Source of the DNA: Micrococcus endophyticus
Lineage (GTDB): Bacteria > Actinomycetota > Actinomycetes > Actinomycetales > Micrococcaceae
NCBI RefSeq assembly: GCF_014205115.1
Contig: NZ_JACHMW010000001.1
Coordinates: 1,798,001-1,862,000, forward strand
Length of the DNA stretch: 64,000 nt
Reading direction: 5' to 3'
Shown here one piece after another: positions 42,365 through 51,527 of the stretch. The notes under the pieces are model-generated. The model saw only the letters and a program-made list of their open reading frames with translations, made no database searches and was not told the origin of the DNA. A program made the position numbers and the translations under genes. Each line of letters starts with the position of its first letter. Within the stretch, counting starts at the first letter, position 1.

Positions 42365-43548
42365 GCCGGACCCCCACCACGACGACGGCGGGCGCGGCCG
42401 GGCAGGACGCCCCGGCGGACGACCTGCTCCTCGAGGTCCGCGACGGCCTCGGCCGCATCACCCTCAACCGGCCCCGCGCCCTCAACGCGCTGACCCACCC
42501 GATGGTGCAGCAGATCGACGAGGCCCTCGTGGCCTGGGCCGCCGACCCGGCCGTGCGCGGCGTCCTGATCCGCGGCGCCGGCGAGAAGGGGCTGTGCGCG
42601 GGTGGCGACGTCGTCTCCCTGCACGCGTCCATCACCGGCGGACGATTCGAGGAGGCCGCGCAGTTCTTCCGGGACGAGTACCGGATGAACCACCGCATCT
42701 CCGGCTACCCGAAGCCGTACGTGGCGTTCATGGACGGGATCGTGCTGGGCGGCGGCATGGGCGTGTCCGTGCACGGCTCCCACCGCGTGGCCACCGAGCG
42801 CACCCGCGCCGGCATGCCGGAGACGGCGATCGGGTTCACCCCGGACGTCGGCGGCTCGTTCCACCTGGCCCGGGCCCCGTTCCACGCCGGCCGGCACCTC
42901 GCGGCCACCTCCGCGCACGCTTCCGGCGCCGACGCCGTGGCCCTGGGCCTGGCCGACGCGTTCGTGGACTCCGCGCGGCTCGACGAGCTCGAGCAGGCGC
43001 TCGCCGAGGCTCTCGGCGGGCTCGGGGACGCCCCGGAGGGCGACGGCGCCCGCGACGAGGCCGCCTTCGCGGCCGCGGACGAGGTGCTCGCCCGGTTCGC
43101 CGTGGCCGAGGCCGACCGCCCCGCCTCGGCCCTCGTGTCCGGGCGGGAGTGGATCGAGGACGCGTACGGGCGCGAGAGCGCCGCGGACGTCCTCGCCGCC
43201 CTGGACGAGCGCGCCGCCGGCGACGGCGAGCACGCCGACGCCGCCCGGGCCGCCGCCGAGGCGATCCGCGCCAAGTCCCCCACCGCCGTCACCGTGGCCC
43301 ACGAGGCCCAGGCACGCCTGGCCGCCCACGGCGAGGACCTGACCGTGGCCGAGGCGCTGCGCCAGGAGTTCACGGTCGGCGCGCACCTGATGCGCGCCTC
43401 GGACATGCCCGAGGGCATCCGCGCGCTGCTCGTGGACAAGGACAAGGACCCGAAGTGGTCCCCCGCCCGCCTCGAGGACGTGACCGCGGACGCCGTGGCC
43501 GCGCACTTCGAGCCCGTCCCCGGTGTGGCCCCGCTCGAGCTGAGCTGA
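42361..43548 (+). CDS. 3-hydroxyisobutyryl-CoA hydrolase (HIBCH-type crotonase)
   Basis: Releases free 3-hydroxyisobutyrate from its CoA ester in valine breakdown, giving the substrate of MmsB. The 395-residue protein is longer than hydratases, as is usual for HIBCH. Marks are [80 protein letters not shown] and the C-terminal [20 protein letters not shown] followed by KDPKWSPA, all typical. ATG 42361 overlaps the hydratase stop. The operon ends here with a 59-bp near-palindrome. Confidence 0.9.
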   Translation: MSRTPTTTTAGAAGQDAPADDLLLEVRDGLGRITLNRPRALNALTHPMVQQIDEALVAWAADPAVRGVLIRGAGEKGLCAGGDVVSLHASITGGRFEEAAQFFRDEYRMNHRISGYPKPYVAFMDGIVLGGGMGVSVHGSHRVATERTRAGMPETAIGFTPDVGGSFHLARAPFHAGRHLAATSAHASGADAVALGLADAFVDSARLDELEQALAEALGGLGDAPEGDGARDEAAFAAADEVLARFAVAEADRPASALVSGREWIEDAYGRESAADVLAALDERAAGDGEHADAARAAAEAIRAKSPTAVTVAHEAQARLAAHGEDLTVAEALRQEFTVGAHLMRASDMPEGIRALLVDKDKDPKWSPARLEDVTADAVAAHFEPVPGVAPLELS

Positions 43549-43561
43549 GGCCGGCCCACCG

Positions 43562-43620
43562 CTCCGCGGTCATCTCCTGACGCATCCGCCCGTGGGATCC
43601 GTCAGGGAGTGACCGCGGAG
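43562..43620. terminator. 59-bp near-perfect palindrome between convergent operons
   Basis: A 26-bp stem with two mismatches and a 7-nt loop starts 13 bp after the hydrolase stop; TTCTCTT follows on the plus strand. It is longer than a normal terminator and should form a cruciform or a very stable RNA hairpin in either direction. Confidence 0.75.
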
Positions 43621-43644
43621 TTCTCTTCGGCACGACAGGACGAC

Positions 43645-43687
43645 GACGGCCCCTCGGCCCGGTGGGAGACCGGGCGGAGGGGCCGTC
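43645..43687. terminator. Second terminator hairpin of the convergent spacer
   Basis: 19-bp stem with one mismatch (arm begins GACGGCCCCTCGGCCC) and 5-nt loop, 17 bp from the stop of the minus-strand dehydrogenase; probably serves both directions. Confidence 0.75.
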
Positions 43688-43704
43688 CGCGTGGGTGAGA
43701 GGGG

Positions 43705-44841
43705 TCAGCCGCCGATCAGGCCACGGCCCACGATCATGCGCATGATCTCGTTGGAGCCCTCGAGGATCCGGTGCACGCGCAGGTCGCGGACCAGCTTCTC
43801 CACGCCGTACTCGTGGAGATAGCCGTAGCCGCCGTGGAGCTGCAGGGCGGCGTCGGCGGCCTCGTAGCCGGACTCGGTGGCCACGAGCTTGGCCATGGCG
43901 CACAGGCGGACGGTGTCCGGGTCGTTGCGGTCCAGGGCGTCCGCGGCGCGCATGAGCAGGGTGTGCGCGGTCTCGAGCTTCACGGCCATGTCCGCCAGCT
44001 CGAAGACGAGGGCCTGCTTGGTGGTGAGCGGCTCGCCGAAGGCGCTGCGCTCCTTGAGGTAGCGGGTGGCCTTGTCCAGGGCGGCCAGGCCGCCGCCGAT
44101 CGAGCAGGCGCCGATGTTCAGGCGTCCGCCGTTCAGGCCCTTCATGGCGATGCGGAAGCCGTCGCCCTCCTCGCCGAGGCGGTTGGCCACGGGGACGCGG
44201 ACGTCCTCGAAGATCACCTGGCGGGTGGGCTGGGTGTGCCAGCCCATCTTCTTCTCGTTGGGGCCGAAGGACAGGCCTGGGGTGTCCTTGTGGACCACGA
44301 CGGCGGAGATCCCCTTGGCGCCGGTGTCCGCGGTGCGGCACATCACCACGTAGTAGTCCGAGGAGCCGGCGCCGGAGATGAACTGCTTGACGCCGTTGAG
44401 GACGTAGTCGTCGCCGTCGCGGACGGCGCGGGTCTTGAGCGCGGCGGCGTCGGAGCCGGCGCCGGGCTCGGTGAGGCAGTAGCTGGCCAGGTGCTCCATG
44501 CTCATGAGCTCGGGGATCCACGTGGCGCGCTGCTCGTCGTTGCCGTAGGAGTCGATCATCCAGGCCACCATGTTGTGGATGGAGATGTAGGCGGCGAAGG
44601 CCGGGTCGGCCTTGGAGAGCTCCTCGAAGATCAGGATGGCGTCCTTGCGCTCGAGGCCGGTGCCGCCGTGCTCCTCCCCCACGTAGATGCCGCCCAGGCC
44701 GAGCTCGCCGGCCTCGGCCAGGACGTCCACGGGGAAGCGCTTCTCGGCGTCCCACTCGAGGGCGTGCGGGGCGACGCGCTGCTGGGCGAAGTCGCGGACG
44801 GCGTCGACCAGGGCCTCCTGGTCGTCGGTGATGGGGAACAT
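43705..44841 (-). CDS. Isobutyryl-CoA / short branched-chain acyl-CoA dehydrogenase
   Basis: First oxidation step after branched-chain keto-acid dehydrogenase: isobutyryl-CoA to methacrylyl-CoA. The 378-residue enzyme has YCLTEPGAGSDAAALKTRAV, GVKQFISGAGSSDYYVVMCR, MGWHTQPTRQVIFEDVRVPV, ALQLHGGYGYLHEYGVEKLV and the catalytic-Glu segment RILEGSNEIMRMIVGRGLIG, the ACAD8-like pattern (Glu in EGSNE). ATG 44841 matches the family start. It completes the valine set with the mms operon, lies convergent to it, and is divergent from a thioesterase-like gene with operator C in its promoter. Confidence 0.88.
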   Translation of the reverse strand: MFPITDDQEALVDAVRDFAQQRVAPHALEWDAEKRFPVDVLAEAGELGLGGIYVGEEHGGTGLERKDAILIFEELSKADPAFAAYISIHNMVAWMIDSYGNDEQRATWIPELMSMEHLASYCLTEPGAGSDAAALKTRAVRDGDDYVLNGVKQFISGAGSSDYYVVMCRTADTGAKGISAVVVHKDTPGLSFGPNEKKMGWHTQPTRQVIFEDVRVPVANRLGEEGDGFRIAMKGLNGGRLNIGACSIGGGLAALDKATRYLKERSAFGEPLTTKQALVFELADMAVKLETAHTLLMRAADALDRNDPDTVRLCAMAKLVATESGYEAADAALQLHGGYGYLHEYGVEKLVRDLRVHRILEGSNEIMRMIVGRGLIGG

Positions 44842-44941
44842 GCGGGCGTACTCCTGGCGTTCGGCGGGCCACGGCGGGCGGCCCATGCGGTGGCATGGCG
44901 ACCGGGCGGCGGCATCGGGTGTGACTGCCCTCACCAATATA

Positions 44942-44954
44942 CTAGGACATCCAA
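44942..44954. promoter_or_regulatory. Operator C (13-bp regulon motif)
   Basis: Minus-strand TTGGATGTCCTAG, 12 of 13 to consensus, directly followed by TATATT, a likely -10 element of the dehydrogenase gene. It lies about 35 bp upstream of the divergent gene's TAGCGT box (44989-44994). Confidence 0.65.
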
Positions 44955-45001
44955 TAATCTGCGATGCGGCGGCCCGCGGCCGGTCCGCTAGCGTTCTGAC
45001 C

Positions 45002-45946
45002 GTGCAGAACTCCCTCCGCCCCGCCGCCGACTCCCCCACCGGCCCCCGCGCCCACGCCTCGGGCCGCACCGAGCAGCTCTTCGGCATCCGCCGCCACGCC
45101 GCCATGCCCGAGCGCGACGGCGCCCTCAACCCCGCCGCGTTCGAGGCGGGCCCCTGGTGCCTCGACCTGGACGGGCGCCCCACGGGCGCGGCCGCCACCG
45201 TGATCATGGACAACGCCACCGCCGTGGCCGTGCACCACGCCGCGCCCGGCGTGGAGACCGTGGTCACCACGGAGCTGCAGATCAACGTCCTCGCCCCGCT
45301 GCCGGCCTTCGACGCCGCCGCGATCACCGAGGGTCGGACCGAGGGCCCGCTGCTCGAGTGCTGGACCCGTCCCCTGTCCTGGGACGCCGGCGGCGGCGTG
45401 GGCCGCGCCTGGCTGGAGGACGCCGAGGGCCGCCGCATCGTGGAGGCGACCGGCTGGTTCCAGGCCGTGCCCACGGGCGCCCCGGAGAACCGGGCCGCGT
45501 TCACCGCGGCCGCGGCCCTGCCGCGCGGCCCCGAGACCCGCGTGCCCATGCCGGGGCTGCTCGCCGCGCGCCCGGAGACGCTGCCCCCGGCGGACCGCGC
45601 GGTCCGCCCGGCCGTCACCGCCGCCGTCGCCCCCGGCGCCCGGTTCGCGCCGAAGCCGGAGCTGGCCAACCCCTCCGGCGCCGTGCACGGCGGCGCCATG
45701 ACGCTGCGCGCCGTCGTGGCGGCCCAGGCGGCCATGCCGGACCGCGAGCTCTACGACGTCCAGGCCGTCCGCGTGGTGTTCACCCGGCCCGGCCACGGCG
45801 AGATGGTCGCCCTGACCCGCGTGCGCCACGCCGGCCGCTCCCTGCGCCTCGTGGACGTGGACCTCGTGCCCGTGGGCGAGGACGGCGCCCCGGTCGCCGA
45901 GAAGCCGATGGTCCAGGTGCAGGTCACCTTCCGCGCCGCCCGCTGA
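45002..45946 (+). CDS. Acyl-CoA thioesterase-like protein, double hotdog
   Basis: A 314-residue protein with two hotdog-like halves. The second half is clearest: GARFAPKPELANPSGAVHGG, AMTLRAVVAAQAAMPDRELY and DVQAVRVVFTRPGHGEMVAL, the PaaI-type NxxGxxHGG pattern. The first half (ATVIMDNATAVAVHHAAPGV, VVTTELQINVLAPLPAFDAA) is similar in layout. Such proteins hydrolyse acyl-CoA thioesters. The GTG start is 7 nt behind TAGCGT (leaderless). Divergence from the isobutyryl-CoA dehydrogenase suggests removal of accumulating acyl-CoA in the same pathway; this is inference. Confidence 0.75.
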   Translation: MQNSLRPAADSPTGPRAHASGRTEQLFGIRRHAAMPERDGALNPAAFEAGPWCLDLDGRPTGAAATVIMDNATAVAVHHAAPGVETVVTTELQINVLAPLPAFDAAAITEGRTEGPLLECWTRPLSWDAGGGVGRAWLEDAEGRRIVEATGWFQAVPTGAPENRAAFTAAAALPRGPETRVPMPGLLAARPETLPPADRAVRPAVTAAVAPGARFAPKPELANPSGAVHGGAMTLRAVVAAQAAMPDRELYDVQAVRVVFTRPGHGEMVALTRVRHAGRSLRLVDVDLVPVGEDGAPVAEKPMVQVQVTFRAAR

Positions 45947-45969
45947 CCCCGGGTCGCCGGCCCCGGACG

Positions 45970-46020
45970 CGACGGCGCCCCCTGCCCCCGTGCGATCCAC
46001 GGGAGGCGGGGGCGCCGTCG
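45970..46020. terminator. Bidirectional terminator
   Basis: Stem based on CGACGGCGCCCCC / GGGGGCGCCGTCG with an inner CGT/ACG pair; between convergent thioesterase-like and MHS transporter genes. Confidence 0.75.
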
Positions 46021-46036
46021 TCGGCGGCGGCTCGGG

Positions 46037-47446
46037 TCAGAGAGCGTCGGCCTTGGGGCGCGGGGCGACAGTGCGCGTCACCTTGCCGCCCACGGCGTCG
46101 ATGGAGCCGGTGACCGGCACATCCTCGTGGCCGAGCAGGTCCGTGGGCCGCAGCATGGCGACGCCCACCAGGGCGATGGCCGCGGTCAGGAGGAAGAAGT
46201 ACATCGGGGAGGCGACGTCGCCGGTCTCGTTGATCAGCCAGCTGGCGATGAACGGGGCGGAGCCGCCGAACACGGCCACCGGGACGTTGTAGCCCAGGGC
46301 GATGCCGGTGGAGCGGACGTGTGCCGGCATCAGCTCGGTCATGGTGGCGTAGGGGACGCCGCAGTACAGGCCGGTGGTGATGCCCAGCGCCAGCAGCGAG
46401 GGCACGAGCGGCAGGCCGCCGTCCGTCCCGGGGGCGGTGAGGAAGAACCAGACCACGGCTCCGGCCACCAGCACGGCGCCGATCGCCAGCATGGGGCGGC
46501 GGTCGCCCATGCGGTCCGAGATCGCGCCGCCGACGGGCATGAAGGCCGCCGCGGCGGCGCCGGTGAGCAGCACGAGCCAGAAGATGGCCCCCGGGGTGAG
46601 CTCCAGGATGGTGCGCATGTAGGTGGTCAGGTAGGTCAGCACCAGGTAGAAGGTGGAGCCGAGCAGGGTGATGAGGGCGCCCATCAAGAAGAGCTGGCGC
46701 TGGTAGCGCAGAGTCTCGCGCAGCGGGGTCTTGGAGGTCTTGCCCTCGGAGTGCAGGCGGCGGAACTCGGGGCTGTCCTCGAGCTTCATGCGGATGAACA
46801 CGGCGACCACGCCGAGGACGCCGGCGAGGAGGAACGGCAGGCGCCAGCCCCACTCGGCCATGGCCTCGGTGCCGATGATCGCGCCCAGGCCGTTGGCGAC
46901 GACGCCGCCCAGCAGCAGGCCGGAGGCGGCGGTGACCATGAGGAAGGAGGTGGCGAAGCCGCGGCGGCCCTTGACGGCGTACTCGGCCACGAAGGCGGAG
47001 ATGGTGGAGACCTCGCCGCCGGCGGAGAAGCCCTGCACCAGGCGCATGAGCACCAGCAGGATCGGGGCGGCGACACCGATGGTGGCATAGGTGGGCAGCA
47101 TGCCGATCACGGCGGTGGCGCCGCACATCAGGCCCAGGACGATCATGAGGGTCTTGCGGCGGCCGATCTTGTCCGCGAGGGGGCCGAAGAACAGGCCGCC
47201 GAGCGGCCGGACGAAGAAGCTGAGGGCGAAGACGGCGAAGGCGGCCAGGATGCCGACCATCGGGTTCTCGCTCTTGAAGAAGTTGGCGGCCACGTACACC
47301 GCGAGGAAGCCGTAGACGCCGTAGTCGTACCACTCGATGAGGTGGCCGGCGATGGCTCCCACGAACGCCTTGCGGCGCTGGGCGGGGCTGACGTGGGTGT
47401 CGGACTCGGCGGGGTGTGCGGTCGGCGCAGCGGAGAACTCGGCCAA
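46037..47446 (-). CDS. Metabolite:H+ symporter (MHS) family MFS transporter
   Basis: A 469-residue, 12-helix secondary transporter of the KgtP/ProP group, importing small carboxylates or zwitterions with protons. It shows AIAGHLIEWYDYGVYGFLAV, RPLGGLFFGPLADKIGRRKT (the loop 2-3 motif GxLaDriGRr), MRLVQGFSAGGEVSTISAFV (family RllQGfsaGGE) and GGAISDRMGDRRPMLAIG. ATG 47446 fits the family. Its promoter TTTGAT-N17-TAGTGT carries operator D of the acyl-CoA regulon, so a branched-chain keto acid or related carboxylate is a reasonable substrate guess. Confidence 0.9.
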   Translation of the reverse strand: MAEFSAAPTAHPAESDTHVSPAQRRKAFVGAIAGHLIEWYDYGVYGFLAVYVAANFFKSENPMVGILAAFAVFALSFFVRPLGGLFFGPLADKIGRRKTLMIVLGLMCGATAVIGMLPTYATIGVAAPILLVLMRLVQGFSAGGEVSTISAFVAEYAVKGRRGFATSFLMVTAASGLLLGGVVANGLGAIIGTEAMAEWGWRLPFLLAGVLGVVAVFIRMKLEDSPEFRRLHSEGKTSKTPLRETLRYQRQLFLMGALITLLGSTFYLVLTYLTTYMRTILELTPGAIFWLVLLTGAAAAAFMPVGGAISDRMGDRRPMLAIGAVLVAGAVVWFFLTAPGTDGGLPLVPSLLALGITTGLYCGVPYATMTELMPAHVRSTGIALGYNVPVAVFGGSAPFIASWLINETGDVASPMYFFLLTAAIALVGVAMLRPTDLLGHEDVPVTGSIDAVGGKVTRTVAPRPKADAL

Positions 47447-47498
47447 GGTGACGCTCCTAGGGTGCGGGGGACACGTCGGCGGGCGGCTTCGACGTGTT

Positions 47499-47534
47499 GC
47501 AGATCACACTAGGGGTCGACTGTTGGACATCAAA
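47499..47534. promoter_or_regulatory. Promoter and operator D upstream of the MHS transporter
   Basis: On the minus strand -35 TTTGAT and -10 TAGTGT are 17 bp apart. The motif TTTGATGTCCAAC (47534-47522, 11 of 13) starts at the -35 box. A CRP-like GTG-N8-CAC (GTGTTGCAGATCAC on plus) overlaps the -10 end, as at operator A. Confidence 0.65.
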
Positions 47535-47606
47535 CATTTTTTCTCCGCGTTCCATCAGGTGGACACCGGGAGGGGTGGAGTGGACGGCGGGGCGCGCTAC
47601 CCCCGA

Positions 47607-47647
47607 ACGACGGCGCCCCCTCCCGATCCGGGAGGGGGCGCCGTCGT
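47607..47647. terminator. Terminator after the cytochrome b gene
   Basis: Perfect 18-bp inverted repeat ACGACGGCGCCCCCTCCC / GGGAGGGGGCGCCGTCGT with 5-nt loop, 21 bp beyond the cytochrome stop on the minus strand. Confidence 0.8.
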
Positions 47648-47668
47648 GATGCGGGGCGAGGGACGTGC

Positions 47669-49528
47669 TCAGCGGCCCACGGTGCCGAACTTCGAGGCCG
47701 CCGGGGCCGTGAAGGAGGGCCGCAGCAGGAACCAGGCGGCGGCGGTGACCGCCACGCTGACCAGGAACACCACGAGGCCCCACGCGTCGGTGGCGTCGCC
47801 GCGCGAGGTGTACATGTGGTTGAGGTTCTTCAGGGCACCCGTGAAGAACACGAGGAACACGTGCGTCAGGATGAACAGGACGAAGAACAGCATCACCGGG
47901 AAGTGCACCTTGCGGGCGGCCTCCATGGGGAACGCCCTGTTCAGGCCCTTCGCCTCCGTGGGGAACCAGGAGGACATGCGCCAGCCGGTGAGCGCGGCGA
48001 GCGGGGCGGCCACGAACACCACGAGCGTGTACGAGAGCATCTGCAACGCGTTGTAGTGCACCCAGCCGTTCTCCGTGGGCCAGTCCAGGGACAGGTACTG
48101 GATCCCGGCGGAGAGGGCGTGGTGGAACACGTACGGGTCCGTCGGCACGATCCGCGCCCACTGGCCCGTGACGAACAGCAGCACCACGAACACCACGCCG
48201 TTGAGCAGCCACAGGGCGTCGAGGGCCTGGTGCGTCCAGATCGTCAGCGAGAACTTCTTCGGGGTGTTGCCGCGCGCGGAGAACGCGCCGTCCTTCTTCG
48301 GCGTGAAGTTCGCCGGGGGCCGGGTCTCGTTGCGGATCTGCAGGCCCGTGCGGATGATCAGCACCATCAGGAACATGTTCAGGAAGTGCTGCCAGCCCAG
48401 CCACGGCGGCATGCCCACGGGCGTGCCCTCGGCCAGGGCCGGGTGTCCGTCGTAGGCGGCGATGAAGTCCGCCACCGGGTCCAGGGTCCGCAGCCAGCGG
48501 GCCGCCAGCACGGCCACCAGCGCCAGCACGACGACGCCGGCCACCAGCGGCAGCGCCTTCCGCAGCCGGGACGGGGCCGGGGCCTCCTCGGCCGCGTCGG
48601 TCTTCTTGGTCGCCCGGGCCGGGCGGCCGGAGGCGGCGGCCGGCTCGGCGCGCGGCGGCTGGGCCGCCGAGGCCGGCGGCGCGGAGCGGGTGTCCGGCGC
48701 CGTGGGCGCGACGGCAGCGGCCGCCGGCTGAGCCGGTGCGGCGGGGGCCTGCGCGGCCGCGGTCGTCGCCGGGGCGGTAGCACCGGCGATGGCAGTCGTT
48801 GCGGTCGGTGCGGCGGGCTCGGTCACGGCGGGCTCGGCCGCGGGGGCGGCGTCGTCGTGGGCGGCCTCGAGCACGGTGGGCTCCGCCGTCTCGCCGGCGG
48901 GCGCGGCGTCCGCGGCGGCCAGCTCGGCGAACCACTCGCCCTCGCGGGCCAGGGGCACGTAGCCGCCCATGCGGCGGCGCTGCCCCAGCGGCACGAGGTC
49001 GGACTCGACGGCCACGGGGGCGGCGGCCGCGGGGCGGGCCGCGGCGACGTCCTGCTCGGCGAGCCGGGGCTGCGCGGCGGCGGGCTCGGCCGGGCGCGGG
49101 GACTGCGTCGGTGACGCGGAGGCGGCGATCGGCGCGGGGGCCGCGGCCGGGGCACCCGCGGGGGTGCCCGAGACCGGAGCGGCCGCCGGGGCGGCGGCGC
49201 CGCCGAGCCACTCCGCCTCACGGGCGAGCGGGACGTAGCCGGCCATGCGCTGGCGCGAGGCCAGGGGCGTCAGGTCGGATGCCGGCACCGGCGCGGGCGC
49301 GGCGGGGGCCTCGGCGGCCGGGACCGCCGCGGGGGCATCGACCACGGGGACGTCGGACGCCGGGACGCGGGGCGCCGCCACGTCGGACACGGGGGCCGGG
49401 ACGGCCGCGGTCGCCGCGCCCGCCGCGGGGGCGGCCGGGGCGGGCGCCGTCGTCGTCGCCGGCGCGGGCTCGGTCTCGGCGGGGGCGCCCTTGAGGGGGA
49501 CGTAGCCGGCCATTCGCTGGGGGGACAT
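47669..49528 (-). CDS. Membrane cytochrome b (b561/FdnI-like) with long repeat-bearing N-terminus, linked to ETF
   Basis: A 619-residue protein. Residues about 326-603 form the membrane part: an anchor helix ([20 protein letters not shown]) and a di-haem cytochrome-b-type bundle with His in [54 protein letters not shown] and [20 protein letters not shown]. Residues 1-325 are Ala/Pro-rich and disordered but hold three copies of a motif: QRMAGYVPL at 4-12 and 93-101 and RRMGGYVPL at 185-193; the last two extend to SDLx[14 protein letters not shown]. It lies 52 bp downstream of etfA on the same strand, so I infer that it takes electrons from ETF to quinone. Confidence 0.75.
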   Translation of the reverse strand: MSPQRMAGYVPLKGAPAETEPAPATTTAPAPAAPAAGAATAAVPAPVSDVAAPRVPASDVPVVDAPAAVPAAEAPAAPAPVPASDLTPLASRQRMAGYVPLAREAEWLGGAAAPAAAPVSGTPAGAPAAAPAPIAASASPTQSPRPAEPAAAQPRLAEQDVAAARPAAAAPVAVESDLVPLGQRRRMGGYVPLAREGEWFAELAAADAAPAGETAEPTVLEAAHDDAAPAAEPAVTEPAAPTATTAIAGATAPATTAAAQAPAAPAQPAAAAVAPTAPDTRSAPPASAAQPPRAEPAAASGRPARATKKTDAAEEAPAPSRLRKALPLVAGVVVLALVAVLAARWLRTLDPVADFIAAYDGHPALAEGTPVGMPPWLGWQHFLNMFLMVLIIRTGLQIRNETRPPANFTPKKDGAFSARGNTPKKFSLTIWTHQALDALWLLNGVVFVVLLFVTGQWARIVPTDPYVFHHALSAGIQYLSLDWPTENGWVHYNALQMLSYTLVVFVAAPLAALTGWRMSSWFPTEAKGLNRAFPMEAARKVHFPVMLFFVLFILTHVFLVFFTGALKNLNHMYTSRGDATDAWGLVVFLVSVAVTAAAWFLLRPSFTAPAASKFGTVGR

Positions 49529-49580
49529 GCTTCTCCTCGTCCGAGGGGCGCGGTCCGGGGTGGACCGCGCCCGCAGCGGT

Positions 49581-50618
49581 TCAGCCGCGTCGGGCGCGCA
49601 GCTGCTCGATGACCTGCGGGACCACCTTGAAGATGTCCCCGACCACGCCGAAGTCGGCGTGCTCGAAGATCTCGGCGTCCTCGTTCTTGTCGATCGCCAC
49701 GATGGTCTTCGCCGTCTTCATGCCGGCCAGGTGCTGGATGGCGCCGGAGATGCCGAGGGCGATGTACAGGTTCGGGGACACGATGACGCCGGTCTGGCCC
49801 ACCTGGCGGTCCGCCGTGGTGTAGCCGGCGTCGACGGCGGCGCGGGAGGCGCCCACGGCCGCGCCGAGCGCGTCGGCGAGTTCCTCCACGATCGCGAAGC
49901 CCTCCTCGGAGCCCACGCCGCGGCCGCCGGAGACGACCGTCTTGGCCCCGCGCAGGGCGGGACGGTCGGCCTGCTGGACGCGCGGCGTCGTCTCGAGCAC
50001 GCGGGCGCCGGCGGTGACGGCACCGAGCTCGGCGGCGGCCACCTCCACGACCTCGGGCGAGGCCACGGCCGGGGCGCGGTCCGAGACGGCGCCGGGGCGC
50101 ATCGTGATGATCCGCGGGCCGCCCTCGCCGGTGGACTCGCTGAGGAAGTCGCCGCCGAACACGGAGTGGCGGGCGATCACCTCGTCGTCGGCCCAGCGCA
50201 GCGCCACGGCGTCCGCGCACACGGGGCCGCGGGCACGGACGGACAGGCGTCCGGCCACGGCGCGGGACTCCGGGCTGCCGGAGAGCAGCACGGCCACGGG
50301 GGCGGTGCGGGCGGTCACCGCGGCGAGGGCCTGCACGGCCGCGTCGCCCAGGGTGCCGGCGGCGTCCTCGGCCACGAGCACGTGCACGCGGGCGGCGCCG
50401 AGCTCGCCCAGGCGGGCGACGGCGGCGTCCTGGGACGCGGCGCCCGTCACCAGGACGGCCTCGGGCACGCCCACGGTGGCCGCGGCGCCGAGCAGCTCGG
50501 CCACGACGGGGCGCAGGGCGCCGTCCGCGCCGAGCTCGGCGTGCACCAGCACGGTGCGGCCGCTGGTCACGGCGTCGTTCTGCATGGTCATCTCGGTCTC
50601 CTCCACGTTCGCGCTCAC
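49581..50618 (-). CDS. etfA: Electron transfer flavoprotein, alpha subunit
   Basis: Carries the FAD of the ETF heterodimer that collects electrons from acyl-CoA dehydrogenases. The 345-residue protein has a variable N-terminal domain and the conserved C-terminal FAD domain: [80 protein letters not shown] and [22 protein letters not shown] 50618 overlaps the etfB stop by four bases (GTGA); ATG 50591 with AGGAG six bases upstream is an in-frame alternative. The gene is followed by the repeat-bearing cytochrome b. Confidence 0.94.
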   Translation of the reverse strand: MSANVEETEMTMQNDAVTSGRTVLVHAELGADGALRPVVAELLGAAATVGVPEAVLVTGAASQDAAVARLGELGAARVHVLVAEDAAGTLGDAAVQALAAVTARTAPVAVLLSGSPESRAVAGRLSVRARGPVCADAVALRWADDEVIARHSVFGGDFLSESTGEGGPRIITMRPGAVSDRAPAVASPEVVEVAAAELGAVTAGARVLETTPRVQQADRPALRGAKTVVSGGRGVGSEEGFAIVEELADALGAAVGASRAAVDAGYTTADRQVGQTGVIVSPNLYIALGISGAIQHLAGMKTAKTIVAIDKNEDAEIFEHADFGVVGDIFKVVPQVIEQLRARRG

Positions 50619-51397
50619 ACCAGCCCCCGCCCGGCGAGGAAGTCCACCAGCTGCTGGGCGGCGGTGCCGTCGTCGGACACCTTCTCGCCAGCCGCGCGCT
50701 CGGGGCGCGTGTCCGCCGAGACCATCACGGAGCGGTAGGCGGCCTCGGCCGGGCCCGCGGCGATGCCCAGGTCGGCCAGGGACAGCACGGTCAGCGGCTT
50801 CTTCTTGGCCGCCATGATGTTCTTGAAGTTCGGGAACCGCGGCTCGGCGGTCTTCTCGGTCAGGCCGGCCACGGCGGGCAGGGCGACGGCGGCGCGCACG
50901 TCCGCGTCCGAGGTCGCCACGGTGCCGGTCAGCTCGCCGTCGGCGAGCTGGGGGGCCTCGGCGTGCGGCAGGTAGGGGCGGTCGAGGAGCTCGGCCACCA
51001 TGGCCGGAACGACGCCGGTGCCGCCGTCGGTGGACACGGTGCCGGCGAGCACGAGGTCGGCGCCCTCGCGCTCGACCGCGGCGGCGATCACGCGGGCCGT
51101 CTCCACGGCGTCGGAGCCGACGAGCGCGTCGTCCGTGACCTGCACGGCGGCGTCCGCGCCCATGGCGAGCATCTTGCGCAGCGTCTTCGAGGAGTCCTCC
51201 GGGCCCACGGTCAGGGCCACGATCTCCGCGTCCGTCCCGGCGTCCCGCCAGCCGAGGGCGACCTCCATGACCCGCTCGCTGATCTCGTCCGGCACGGGCT
51301 CCGCGGCGCCGTCGCGCACCACCCAGCCCGTGTCCAGGCTCAGCTCACGCTCCTGCCACGTGTCCGGCACCTGCTTGGCCAGCACCAGGATCTTCAC
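50615..51397 (-). CDS. etfB: Electron transfer flavoprotein, beta subunit
   Basis: Beta subunit (AMP-binding) of ETF, which interacts with the dehydrogenases. The 260-residue protein begins [20 protein letters not shown] and has [20 protein letters not shown], the signature [20 protein letters not shown] (here [20 protein letters not shown]) with [10 protein letters not shown] as the dehydrogenase-recognition loop. GTG 51397 is preceded by GGAGGAG. Three acyl-CoA dehydrogenases in the window are natural donors. Its promoter region overlaps that of the divergent NUDIX gene at about 51455-51475. Confidence 0.94.
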   Translation of the reverse strand: MKILVLAKQVPDTWQERELSLDTGWVVRDGAAEPVPDEISERVMEVALGWRDAGTDAEIVALTVGPEDSSKTLRKMLAMGADAAVQVTDDALVGSDAVETARVIAAAVEREGADLVLAGTVSTDGGTGVVPAMVAELLDRPYLPHAEAPQLADGELTGTVATSDADVRAAVALPAVAGLTEKTAEPRFPNFKNIMAAKKKPLTVLSLADLGIAAGPAEAAYRSVMVSADTRPERAAGEKVSDDGTAAQQLVDFLAGRGLV

Positions 51398-51527
51398 GGC
51401 GTCTCCTCCTCGCGTCGCGTTCTCGCCCCGGGGCCTCACACCCCGGGCACAGTGACCTACGCTACAGAATAGGGGCCGGCCCACGGCGCGGCCGAACCGC
51501 CATCCACCGAAGATCAGGGGAGCCTCC

